From Rotaria sp. Silwood1 (lineage: Eukaryota; Rotifera; Eurotatoria; Philodinida; Philodinidae): 64,000 nt of DNA. Positions 1-11,299 of the stretch are shown piece by piece (position 1 is the first letter of the stretch; each line of letters starts with the position of its first letter). The stretch covers positions 2,797,848 through 2,861,847 of the forward strand of contig CAJNOP010000014.1 in assembly GCA_905250075.1 (NCBI GenBank). The letters run 5' to 3'. The notes under the pieces are model-generated. The model did not search any database. It was given only the letters and a program-made list of their open reading frames with translations, and was not told the DNA's origin. The translations under genes and the position numbers were made by a program.

Positions 1-667
1 CAAAAGTAATGATGTATTCATGGTCAAAAACTAAGGACAAAACTCTTATCAATGCTTTTTCAATGTGATCAATATGAAAACTGAAGACTACCGTAAAAGA
101 TATTTCTATTCATACGTAAATTTGTAGAATGACATATAGAATTAAAACTGAAATAGTTCAACATCTTCATCTTTTGTTGTAAACTAATGGAATTTTTTAA
201 TAGATTAACTAAAAACTAAAATCAATTTTGCCTTTGATTCATTTAAAGAAAAAGAAGTATAACTCTTGATAATTCAAATAAACAAACATCACTTTTAATA
301 CTAGATTTTTCTTTTTGAAACTTTTTATAAAATAACATCGAATTTCATTTTCTTTATTTATATTTATTTGACTATTTCTTTTCTTTTTGCATTATCGACG
401 TCACATACACATAGGCAAATCGAATGTATGTATAAGACGTCTGTTACCATTTCTTTACTGTCATCTTATGTTTATTTAACATGTTCGTTTCTGTCATCTT
501 TTATGTTCGTTTTTTTAATATATTGATTGAAATATCTTCTCAGTTTCTTCAATAATTCTTTTTCTTTTCTTCTTTTCTTTTTTATAGTCTTCTTTCTTAT
601 TTGATTTTGTATTCTGTCATTATATGTTTTGAAATTCATTTTAATCAATACATAACCACAAACCGCT
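1..667. other. AT-rich upstream region, no gene seen
   Basis: No open frame of convincing length or splice-linked exon was found here. It is very AT-rich with pyrimidine-rich T/C tracts around 541-600. It is likely the 5' flank, and perhaps the untranslated leader, of the gene starting at 668. No promoter element could be defined. Confidence 0.5.
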
Positions 668-2212
668 ATGAATGAAAAGGATAGTTTTTCAAATGTTCAA
701 CGACTTAATAGTACTATTATGGCTAAATATGAATGGACATCATCTCGAATAGGTATGCAAAAAAGTGGTGAAGAAGTACATGATCGTCGAATGAAAACAT
801 ATCGAAAAGCAAATGAATTTTTACAAGAACTTCTTCAAAAAAGAAGTGATGGTAGTTCACTTGATGATAATGGTACTCTTGATCGATATCATAAATTTCT
901 TAAATATAAAACAAATTTTAATAATGATGATAGTATATTAGATGAATTCGATCGACGATTACGTGCTTTAAATGGTAATAAACGACGAAATCAAACATCA
1001 AAAACTTATAAACCTAATGATAATGAATCGATTACAATTGGTTTACAAACAACAAGTGAAATTGAAAATAATACAAACGAACTTATTCAACATTTCAATG
1101 CTCAAGAACGAGTAAGAACATTAATTAAAAATAAAAATTTTTTTTTACATTTTATCAAATAATATTCTAGTCAAACTCATCAACAATGACATCATCATTG
1201 AATACAATAAATCCTAGTATATTATCAAAATTATCTTTTGATGAAAGTCAAATAAATATTAGTTTAAATACTAATGAACATCAATCATTATCATCATCAA
1301 CATCATTGGAACAATCACTAACATCATCATCATCATTAAATCATTCAATTATAAAAATTTTGTATAAACCAATAGCTCAACGTGCTGATGGTAGTGAAAT
1401 AAAAATTAGTTCAACTGAAAATTCATTACAATATACGACATCAAATGTTTTACCTTTTAATCATTGTTATTTTCCACGTTCATTATTATCACGTGAACAA
1501 AATAATACAAATAAAATAACAAAAAGACAATTACCTTCTCATCCTATAGAACAATATGATAAAAATCAACTATTTCATTTACTTGATCATTTAGATAATG
1601 AATGTTCTTCTGTTGATTTTACAACTATGCTTGATCAATTAACTTTATCATCTGTTCAAATACAAAACATTGATAATAATATATCATTGATCAATGATGA
1701 TGATGAATATGATGATAAAGAAAATATTTTAATTAAAACAAATCTATTCGATGAATCATCATCTTTATCTGATTATTATACAATATCAACTTTTAATATA
1801 GATGATCCAAGAAAATTGACTCTTTATACAATGACAACAGGTACAGTGCAATTAAAACCATCTTGTTTAATTCCATATTCAATTCTTAATGGTCGACGAC
1901 CTTTATTACAATGTTCAATTGAAACAAATTTTAAACAAATTCGTTCTAAACGACAAAAACATATTTGTCAAGTAACAGCTATTGAATCATTGATAGATAT
2001 GAAATATCTCAAAGAAAATGATATTATATTAAAAGTGAGATTTTTAAATATTTAAAAAAAAAGTTTTCTTATAAGAATTTTTATTCTAGATAAATAATCA
2101 ATCTGTATACCATTTAAATATTGATGATATTAGAGATATTTTACAACAACAATACAAAACATCAAATTATTGTTTATTAACAATAGCTCGACTTTGTCAA
2201 CCATTGATTTAA
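668..2212 (+). CDS. Uncharacterised protein with PDZ-like C-terminus (3 exons)
   Basis: Coding exons 668-1111, 1171-2034 and 2090-2212, joined by introns of 59 and 55 bp (GTAAGA..CTAG and GTGAGA..CTAG), both phase 0, giving 476 residues ending in TAA. I do not recognise the whole protein. The N-terminal ~100 residues are charged and probably helical (MAKYEWTSSRIG, FLQELLQKRSDGSS). A long Ser/Asn-rich, low-complexity middle follows (runs of Ser in exon 2). The last ~60 residues read LKENDIILK-INNQSVYHLN and then IDDIRDIL..LTIARL, which matches the second half of a PDZ fold (the L..GD.IL.VN pattern, final helix and last strand). The first half of such a domain is not obvious, so the PDZ call is tentative. 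The start is the first ATG; an in-frame ATG 18 codons later is an alternative. The exon joins are well supported by frame; the function is unknown. Confidence 0.75.
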
Positions 2213-3836
2213 TTTTTTTTTAATGAATAGAAATCATTTTATCAGATTAGAATAACCATGTAACCAAAAAAACAAAAATCAAACGAATATTATAGTTTAG
2301 TGAAGATTATCTTATAAATAAATTATATCTCAAAGATAATATGACTTCTAGATTTTCTTTTGAAAAACTCTATCATGAAGAATATTTATTTTTAAAAACT
2401 GTTAGTGCAATAAAGAAGAGATGATTCAACATTTTTTTTTATACTTGTCTAACCGATTATTAAATTAATATTATCTAGTATTAATTAACTTTTATTCAGT
2501 CGACTAGTTTCCTATTTTGTAAAATACAATCTAACAGAAGTGTTGAAGTGTAGTGATAGAAATTTGGAGCGGTTGGCTTTCCCGCAGCTGTGACTTACAC
2601 GTCTGAAGCAACTGATCACAGACCACATACTTAATAACATCTTAGTAAAATATCAAACAATCTTTCTGTGATTAGCAAGGGCAACGACATCGTATCTCAA
2701 ATTTTAATTCTGCCTGAACTGTGCCAATAGCTTTTCATGTTATATTTCAAGAATTGATCATCTAATAGAGACTGATTCAAATTAAGATAAATGCACGAGA
2801 AGACAGTTCAAGACTTGATCTTTCATAAGCGATATAATTTTTTATTTGGTACTTTATTTTTTTGCAAAAGTTTTTGATGATTTCTGTCATTATCTAATTG
2901 CAACATGTGCTATATTAAGAAAAAATTGGAAATGTGTGTCATTTTTTCTGTACTTATGCTTTTCTGAATTGCGCATCTCAGAATTCCTGAAAGAGTATAT
3001 CAAGATGCAGAGCATGTGAAAGTACTTTTTGTGAAATAAGCTTTATTACTATTATATAAAAAAGTGCATTCATAATTAGTGTCAGTATTTGAAATTTTTT
3101 TCGAGACATTGAATTTGCTATCCGTTTTCTTCGCTTAAAATTAAAAATAAGGTTCTGTCATCTCCTGCAGCTTGACATACTTTTTCAAAGAGAAAAAAAT
3201 TAAATACATATAGAATGAACACAGAGTTGAAAAGCTTGGCATAGATTATCTAAAATATCCTGCAAATTTTATGCAATTTGAACATATCCATCTGTCATAA
3301 GATCGATTTTTGAGGAATGGAGGATCTAAATTAAAAGTGTATCACAATGATTTGTATGGTATTCCATACGTCCAAGATGAACCTAGGATTGATCATCATT
3401 ATATTAAAGGATCATTTTATTCAACATTTGAAAAATAAAGCAACATGATGCAAATATTCATAAGAAATTTGGTATGCTTCTCATAATAGTAATGTATTGA
3501 ATTGAAAGAATTCTCTTGAGATTCGATTTTTAAAATGCATTGTCATGACTTAGAAATAGACTGACAGATGGTATGGACACTCTTTTTATGTATCAGTTTA
3601 TCTTTTATTTTATTTTTATCTACTGAGAAAAAATATCAAACCGAATAAACAGATTACATGTTGGTGTTTTTTTTTTCTTTCGGTGCTTTTTTCGATGATT
3701 CATCGTGTTGACTTCATCGGGTATTTTGCTTTGACGTCATATATTTTTCTGAATCACAGGAAGAAAAAGTTCTGGGAAAAAAACTAATGACCAATAAAGA
3801 ATTTAAACTTGTGTTTTAACTTAAAACTTAAACAAA
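2213..3836. other. Intergenic spacer with a dispersed repeat copy
   Basis: No gene recognised. Positions about 2930-3200 hold a reverse-oriented copy of a repeat also seen near 44.0-44.5 kb and 47.2-47.7 kb; the shared blocks include GAAAGAGTATATCAA and AGCTTTATTACTATTATATA. The rest is unremarkable AT-rich spacer. Confidence 0.5.
2930..3200 (-). repeat. Dispersed repeat family, copy 1 (reverse)
   Basis: On the minus strand it matches the second half of the 44.0-kb and 47.2-kb copies. GAAAGAGTATATCAA.ATGC and AGCTTTATTACTATTATATA are the clearest blocks. Confidence 0.6.
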
Positions 3837-4619
3837 ATGGAAATTTTACAAATACTTCGCAATCATATCATTAATAATCAATTCTCGTTAATTCCTAATA
3901 TTGCAATATTTTCAATAATATTGGATAATACTGAAAAACAACTGCTTACTGTTTTGAAATCTCAAAATAATGAATTACATGAAGATCAATATATAGCACG
4001 TTGTATTGATTTAGAAGGTATAAAATTTAATTTAAAATTTATTAGATCGAAAATTTATTTTCTTATAGGTCTTGATGGTTGTGGTAAATCAACATTAGCA
4101 AATGAATTACATCATCAATTAAATATACGTAAACAAAACTCACGTTTATTATCTACACCACCTGATCAACTTCTTTCATTTCGATCTTATTTTGATGCAC
4201 AATCAGAATCTATTCGTCGTGCATATTATAATTTAGGAAATTTAATTATTTCTTTGGAATTAAAAAATCAATCAGATATAATAAATATTCTTGATCGATA
4301 TTGGCCATCAACAATTGCTTATCAATTAGCAAAACTAAATGAAAATGAGCAAATAAAAATTTCATGGCCTAATTATCTCGTTCAACCAGCTTTAATTATT
4401 TATATTTATGTCGATGAAATAGAACGTTGTCGACGTATTACTCAACGATCAATACCTATTACATTAGAAGAAAAACAATTAGCTGCACAAGAAGTATTTC
4501 GTCGTCGACTTGATTTTATCTATCGAAATCATATACCCAGTTCTCGTTTACATGTTATCGATGGTAATAGGCCGACAAGTATAATTGCAAATGATATTCT
4601 TAATTTATTTCAAGAATAA
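3837..4619 (+). CDS. UMP-CMP kinase 2-like / thymidylate kinase-fold nucleotide kinase
   Basis: A single-exon gene of 260 residues. Enzymes of this family transfer phosphate from ATP to nucleoside monophosphates; CMPK2 does so for dUMP, dCMP, UMP and CMP in mitochondria. The Walker A loop GLDGCGKST is at residues 78-86, directly after a beta strand (KIYFLI). The DR(Y/F) nucleotide-binding motif is DRYWPSTIAY at 153-162; DRYW with a following ST is characteristic of CMPK2 rather than of plain thymidylate kinase. PPDQLLSFRSYFD (108-120) and RRAYYNLGN (127-135) also fit CMPK2. The lid-like segment is TQRSIPITLEEKQ near 202-214. The vertebrate enzyme is about 450 residues, so this protein has a much shorter N-terminal part (about 70 residues) and no clear mitochondrial presequence. 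The start ATG follows an AT-rich leader. It has no intron, unlike most neighbours. Confidence 0.82.
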   Translation: MEILQILRNHIINNQFSLIPNIAIFSIILDNTEKQLLTVLKSQNNELHEDQYIARCIDLEGIKFNLKFIRSKIYFLIGLDGCGKSTLANELHHQLNIRKQNSRLLSTPPDQLLSFRSYFDAQSESIRRAYYNLGNLIISLELKNQSDIINILDRYWPSTIAYQLAKLNENEQIKISWPNYLVQPALIIYIYVDEIERCRRITQRSIPITLEEKQLAAQEVFRRRLDFIYRNHIPSSRLHVIDGNRPTSIIANDILNLFQE

Positions 4620-6077
4620 CGCGAAAAACAAATATTCCAAGGAATATTTTGTATAATTTTTCAATATTGAACATTCTTTAATATATGTTTCTTTTTTTTG
4701 TTTGAAGATGACTTTAACAAAAAATCAAAATTGATTATAACGAACAGAGACACTCATCTGTTATCGAATTTTGAATTTATGATCGAATCAAACAATACAC
4801 TAGAAAATCTAGGAATAGATTTGCTTACAAAATTTTTTGTTCAAATAATAGACATATAGAAAGGTTTTATATTCACCGTGAGAATCCAGATGGCGAGCGT
4901 CCCTCTCAGAGTCTGTTGTTCCTTTATGACGTGCTATGTATCGGCATTATCAAAAATAAATGTTTACCCTTCCAGGCTTATAAATCACCGTGGCGGAAGA
5001 GAAAATTTAGATAAAGCACAGTCATATTAGTGATTATCATATCATAACATCTGCTGTACTGAGAGAAATGAAATTAATGAGTTTTTACTAAAATACTTAG
5101 CTTCCATATGAGTTGAATAATTTATATAGTTCAATAGACTGATGCATGACATAGTAGAAATTAGAGATGATTTTGATTAAAATATTGAGAATATTGTATT
5201 GACGATAATAAGATCACTTGCTGGCTTCATTATTTAATAAATCAAACAATTCATTCGCAAAAAAAGTTGTTATTTCTGATGATAAGACAAATAAGAAAAC
5301 TATATGAATATACAGACATCAACATAGGTTCGTACAATTTAAAGTATCATAACATAAATGGTTTTGATAAATTAAAAGAAATTCTGTTTGTTGCTTTATA
5401 ACGTGTATATTGGACAAGCAATTTGTATATAATGTGATAGTTATACGATAGATCGTAAGAATTGTACAATTCTTTATTTATTATATAAAACATTCAACTA
5501 AATCGACATTGACTTATATTGCATTGATAAGACCAAATGTCAAATTTTATCACTACTAAAATCAAATTATATTCATAAATATGATGATCTTGATATTAAT
5601 TGAATATGACATTTAATTTGCTTCCATAGATATTTCAAGTCGAAAACCAAAATTTAAAATTTAAAATTAAACATAATCTTTTATACATTACAAAAAAATT
5701 CTAACTATTTATGATTAATTGAAAATTTTATTTCTTACGAACATATATATATATGTATGTGTATATAGACAACAATGACGAAGACAACTAAATCTAATAG
5801 AAGCTTAGATTTACTTTCACAAATGAAGAAAAGAAAACAATACAAAAACGTTTAATACTGGGCATATGTTCTATAAATGACAATAACAAAAACAAATTCG
5901 ACTTTTCAATAAAATATGTATGCAAAGAAAGTTTTATTAATTACTGTTGTTAAATATAGTTCACAAAGTTTTCCGTTCATTCAATCTTTCCATCTTCCTA
6001 AAAGAATTATAGGTTTTGTTTTTTTTTGTGATAACATTATTAATGATTTACATGTGAGAATTTATTTTTCTTCTATA
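4620..6077. other. Intergenic spacer, nothing recognised
   Basis: This lies between the 3' ends of two convergent genes. A short GC-richer patch (about 4880-4995) stands out from the AT-rich surroundings but has no long frame or recognisable RNA fold. TA-dinucleotide runs occur near 5745-5765. Confidence 0.45.
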
Positions 6078-9056
6078 TTACTCAAGTTGTTTCATATCAC
6101 TAGTATCCATATATGTAATAGCTTGTTGATTCGATATTGGCCACATACTTTGTATTAATGGTTCCATTTGAAGTATTTCATTAGATAAACTATTTATATA
6201 TGATTCTGTCATAAAACAAACACGTTGTACAAAAAGTAAATCACGTATTAATTTGTTATAAAATTTTACAGCATGTAATTCCGATGGACAATGTGATAAA
6301 AGATATTTCCATAATAATTCTACATAAATATTTTGTGCTGAAAATATTGCTAATGTATCATCATAAATACGATCCATATCTGTGTCATTTGTATATCTAT
6401 TAATACCACTTGATAAACTTTTAACAATAAGAAGAAGTTTTAGTAGCGTACGATCATTTGTATATGAATGTACTAATTTAATACATTCAATAAGATTAGA
6501 TGATATAGTACCATTAAATAATATTGTTACGGAATCAGTTAAATCTCGTGATATATCAGAAGAAAGTGTTGCTTCATTAATAGTTAGTGTTACACAAAAA
6601 TGATTTCTTATTAAACGTATTTTATCGGACATTGATAAATAATCAAATTCAGGTATAAGTTTAAAATATTTCACTAATGCTTTTTGTCGTTCAGTATAAT
6701 CATTAAGAAATATATGTAAAGATGAACGTTTGGAACTAGGAAAAGATGGACATCGTCCATTTTTTGTTGCTATACATGTTCGTTCATATGCACTACAAAT
6801 ATTTGTAAGAAGTGTTTGATCCGATGCAGATAATGCTTGTGGTTGACTTTGTGATAATAGTAATAAAGTTGATGGACGAATCTATAATTATACATAAGAT
6901 AGATGTTATTTTTAACAGATAAATTTTCATGTCTTGATCTTGAAAGTACTATTGGACAACTAATTAGAGTTAGTTAGACAACAAAATTTTTTACCATTTT
7001 TGAGTATAGTTTAGGATATTTCTTCTAGAGTAAGAGTAAACAATTATCAGTATATTTTGTAGAAAAGTCTTAAATTGTGTTGGTACAAAGTAATATAGCA
7101 GTTTTGGTAAAATTCGTAATTTTTGTGGACTGGGATCTGAAACTGAGAAGAAATTAAACTTCGGGCATAGATCCTGGCTTTTTTACAACAATATTTAGCA
7201 TCCTGCGCGTATATGAACAAGTGAAGGATCAAGATTTCAGCTGTTTATTGGCTGCTTTCTGACATCAAAAGTCAATGTACAGTTATTTTTGATATTCACT
7301 TTTCAATTTAGGAAACTACGGGCCCACGAAAATGTGAGCTCGGATATGACAAAAAATAAAAAAATTTTGGCTCAAACTCAAGCCGGACCTAGCTGAGTCC
7401 GGATCCTGATCTGGAAGGACCCGCAATTCTCTATTTGAAACAGGTTAAACTAAACGGTACAAAATGCGATATTATAATAAGCGAAATCTATGCGTTTCCA
7501 CTGATGAGCTAGTTTCTATGAAAATCGGCATTGGCAAAAAAAATGTTTCTGAGTTATTAAAAAGGTACTTCGCATTTTGAGGTTGATAGATTTCAATCGA
7601 AATACGAAATTGACCTAAATCTTATTCTGTACGAACACTATTTTGAATATTTTGAAATAATCTGATGATAGTTGTTTAATCTTACTCCAGAAAGAAATTC
7701 GGAACATCTATTCACAAAGAACGAAAATGTTTGATTCTAATCAGTTATCTTTTAGCGAGCGAAAAACAAGTAAATCTTTAGTGTCAGAACTTTTGCGTCA
7801 GCGGTGTATATATAAGCGACCTTAAACTTTGGACTATGGAACGAGGAGATATGTAGGCCTGTATAAAATGACATCCTCTATCTACTAGTACATTCATTAT
7901 CTGATTTCACTACATACCGTTGATCTGCCAATAGGTTGCGCTATCTTCATTGCACTGTACCATCACTGTGGTGAAGGCAGCATCACCTATCGATATATTA
8001 GTAGTACTTAGTAGAATTTGATAATGCACATACTATTAGATAGGCAGAGGCTTTCTGTAGACAAAAATTATCAGAAACCTTATAGTCGCTTTTACCTGTG
8101 ATATTATCATAATAACAAGGCTACTGAGAGAGTTCAAGAGAGGAATAAAGAATAATCATTTCAAAGAAAAGAAATACGCCCTTTGTAATGTTTTATGTAT
8201 AGAGTTACAGATATCGGGGGACTAGTTTTAGCTTGAAGACCGTAACGACAATGGAAACAGATGTTTAAATAGGAATTAAAAGTTTTAGTTAAATTTTCTA
8301 TAGTTTTTAGCGAGTCCTATTAAAAATCATGTCAAGTACAGCAAAATGCAAGAGAAATAGCCGAATAAAACAACACTCGTCAGCTATCTTCATCCAACCA
8401 AGAGTACTTAAGGTTCTTTTTTTAGATTTAATGCAAATAAATCCTAAAATAATTTTCTCTAAGTCAAGTCTGGAGAAGATTTAACACGATCATGATCGCC
8501 ACTACTCAAAAACAAGTTAATCAAGTTACGATTAGAAAAAAACGTAGTTTCATTGTGCCATATTCTATTCGATTCTATAAGTCTTAAAACTTATTCTATG
8601 AATATTATTTCAATCATGATAAATCTTGTCTTATTTGTATATTAATATCAATATTACCAAGGCTGAATTTTTTTTGGCTAAATATTGACTACGTTTTCGA
8701 CGATTTTGTTCAATCAGTTGTTTTCTTGCTTCTCGTTCAGCTTCGGATCGAATTAATGATTTTTGCATTCCAACACGAAAACATTTTGCTAGACGACAAC
8801 AATTACAAAAACGACGAGATTTATACGTTACTGGACAATCACCATCATGTTGACAAATAAAATCACGTCTCTGTAGAAAAAAACGTTTTTTTTTTGAATA
8901 TAATATATTTATTTGAAAAAACAATAAACTTACACCAAGTTTAACAGCATTTCGACGGAAAAATGCTTTACATGGTGCACATGTTGGAACAGCAAAATTA
9001 ATGCCAACTGCATCATCATCACATACTACACATTGACCAAGTGATCGAGATGACAT
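6078..9056 (-). CDS. Nuclear hormone receptor (NR1-like), 3 coding exons
   Basis: Exons 9056-8934, 8870-8658 and 6881-6078 (introns of 63 and 1776 bp, both phase 0) give 379 residues. The A/B region is almost absent: the first zinc-finger Cys is residue 9. Finger 1 has Cys pairs CVVC (9, 12) and CAPC (26, 29), followed by KAFFRRN. The first intron lies between the two fingers. Finger 2 has the spacing C-x5-C-x9-C-x2-C, with an extra Cys in CNCC, then RLAKCFRVGMQ. A basic hinge (EAREARKQ, QNRRKRSQ) follows. The ligand-binding domain fills the last exon: KYFKLIPEFDYLSMSDKIRL matches the helix 3-5 signature. I see no clear AF-2 activation helix at the C-terminus. The P-box (CAPCKAFFRR) resembles the NR1J/DHR96 and VDR-like CKAFFRRN type more than the common CEGCKGFFRR. 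It is a nuclear transcription factor; its ligand is unknown. Confidence 0.88.
6882..8657 (-). other. 1.8-kb intron of the nuclear receptor gene
   Basis: This intron separates the DNA-binding and ligand-binding exons. Near 7320-7440 is a GC-richer stretch with repeated GTCCGG/CCGGAC-like words, similar in flavour to the repeat at about 17.1 kb. No exon with consistent phase was found inside. Confidence 0.5.
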
Positions 9057-11299
9057 TCAGATATTTTTAAAGTATTAAAGAACGTATTTTTTTAATTCTA
9101 TATGCAAATGTACTTATATTGCGCAAATCTAAAAAGGAAAAATGAATCGTTACATTTTCTTTTTTTTTCTTTGAAAAAGAAATAATCAAGAAAATTTTTT
9201 TTTTCGTGAATAGTAGTAACAATCTGTCTGAGTAGTGACTACCATTAACCAACATTATGTAAAAAGATAAATATAAAAAAAAGAACGATGATATAACATT
9301 TGGTCGAGGGCAAAACATGTTAGCAAGTTAAAAGACAAGAACATATAATTATTTTTTGTCTTTAATCAAGAATATAATGTAACAGTGTATCCTTGATAAA
9401 AATAGAAGAAGAAAAAAACAAGAATTTTATTTAACTTCTTATTTTGACATAGAAAGAAAATATTTTTACTAATGAAAAATCAACTTACAAAATAAAATCA
9501 ATCTATAAAACTGATTTAATAGATCAAATTTTATTTCAAATATAATACCAATAAAATTTGACTAGAAACATACTAAATTTTGATTATTAACTTTTTTTTA
9601 TTTTGCTTCTGTATGTTAACACTATTGTTGACGTTGAAAACCGGCTCTTCGGAAGAAAAAACATTGATACTCAAATTGTAATTATTTTTTTTTCTTGAAT
9701 TAATCATCTTTAGTTTATAGCACTTCGACGGAACGGAAAAGTAGGACAGAAAAAAACTCTCAAGAAGAATGAAGGAATATTTTACAACAAGAGGAAAAAA
9801 AGTGTAAAGATCTATGTCAGAATTATATAAAAAGAAGTACAGAACAAAATATGTTCTTAAACTCAGTTAAAATAAAAGACTTTTTTTATAAAAAAAAAGA
9901 AGAAAATTCATCATGGTGTTGCTTTTTAGACAATAAATGTTATCTATTTATGAGCTCAATATTTATGTATTGAGCTTATTATAAAGATTTGTACCTAAGC
10001 CTTTAATAGATCTTAACAGTAAAACACAATCGATTTAGTCACCTGTTCGAGTGTTTATAAAGACAAAACAACGATGAAACAGATCCTATAGAAAATCGAT
10101 AATAGGTCTTTAATAGGATTGTTTTTTCATTAATATAGTAATAACTCTATATTCTTGTCTAGAGTATTTGAAACAAATAAACTATATCCCATGAGATACA
10201 TACTAAATGGAAATATCTTTTTGTATATTTGATAATAATGATGTATATTTGTAATTCAAAAAGTCTATACTATAGGGAACTTGCTCGCAGAAAACTAGTC
10301 ATTTTGTTACTAGACCATTTATGTCTTTTGTTTTAATTCAAAAATGCTTAGGAAAAGTAATGAATTTTCTTTTTTTGTTTTAAATTATTTAATAAAATAA
10401 CTAAAGAAATAAATTTCCTTATATATATATATATAAATTAAATATGTAATGTATCTATTAGGGCACAGCAACTTTGGATCCAAAAAAAAAAATAAGCGTA
10501 ATTGTTATATCATCATTATGACGTATTTATAATACCTTTTTAAAAAAGGATAAAACAAACAAATGAGTTCTTAAGTGCATGGGAAAGAAGCTCATTACTT
10601 ATATGAAGTTATTAATATCGCAGTTTTGTAGTAGAATCACGCAAAAGATTGAATCAAGGAAAATGTTGATGACATTTAATTAATGCACATGTTAATGTTA
10701 TCATAATTAATATTATCATAGGAATTGAAATAAATGTTCGTGATGAACAATGTATTTTTCAATATCTTAAATGAAAAAAAAAACAAAAGTTTTTCATATA
10801 TATCGCTTCATGAAAAGATCTACTATTTTCTTATGTTTTTATTACAAAAAAGAAAGAGAGAAGAAGAAGAGACGCGGTATGACTGTCGAGAAGATTAAAG
10901 ATGATAATAAACGACAAACATAGAGCAAGAAAGATGATGTAAATTTAGAGCAAAAGACAAAAAGAAAACCCATTTACTTTCGTTTAATACACATAGACGA
11001 CAAAAGGACAATTCAGAGAGAATATGCACATCTCGACTTCATACATACACAATTGACAAAACAAAACATAAAAAATAATTTCACTATGGTAAAGAGACAA
11101 TAAGCCAAAAAATACTTTTATTTTTTGTGCATTTTTTGTCATTAAGTCGGGAAATAAATGAAAGAAATGATGCGTGTATATAAAAAAAACAAGATGTTAT
11201 ATTGAGAATAGAAAACTTTTCTTTTTTTTTGTTGCTTTAAGTGATTTTCTTCTCTCAATTCATCACCGGTTCTTATTTTTCTTATATAATTCTTCTAAA
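9057..11299. other. Spacer between nuclear receptor and Q/N-rich gene
   Basis: No gene recognised. It contains long A and T tracts, a TA run near 10420-10432 and a purine-rich GAA/GAGA stretch near 10850-10880. It should contain the upstream region of the receptor gene and the 3' end of the 11300-23617 gene. Confidence 0.45.

Noticed and set aside
2540..2640. GC-rich patch with GCGG..CCGC hairpin, considered as a small RNA or tRNA
   Set aside because: There is no cloverleaf, no internal promoter boxes and no recognised RNA family.
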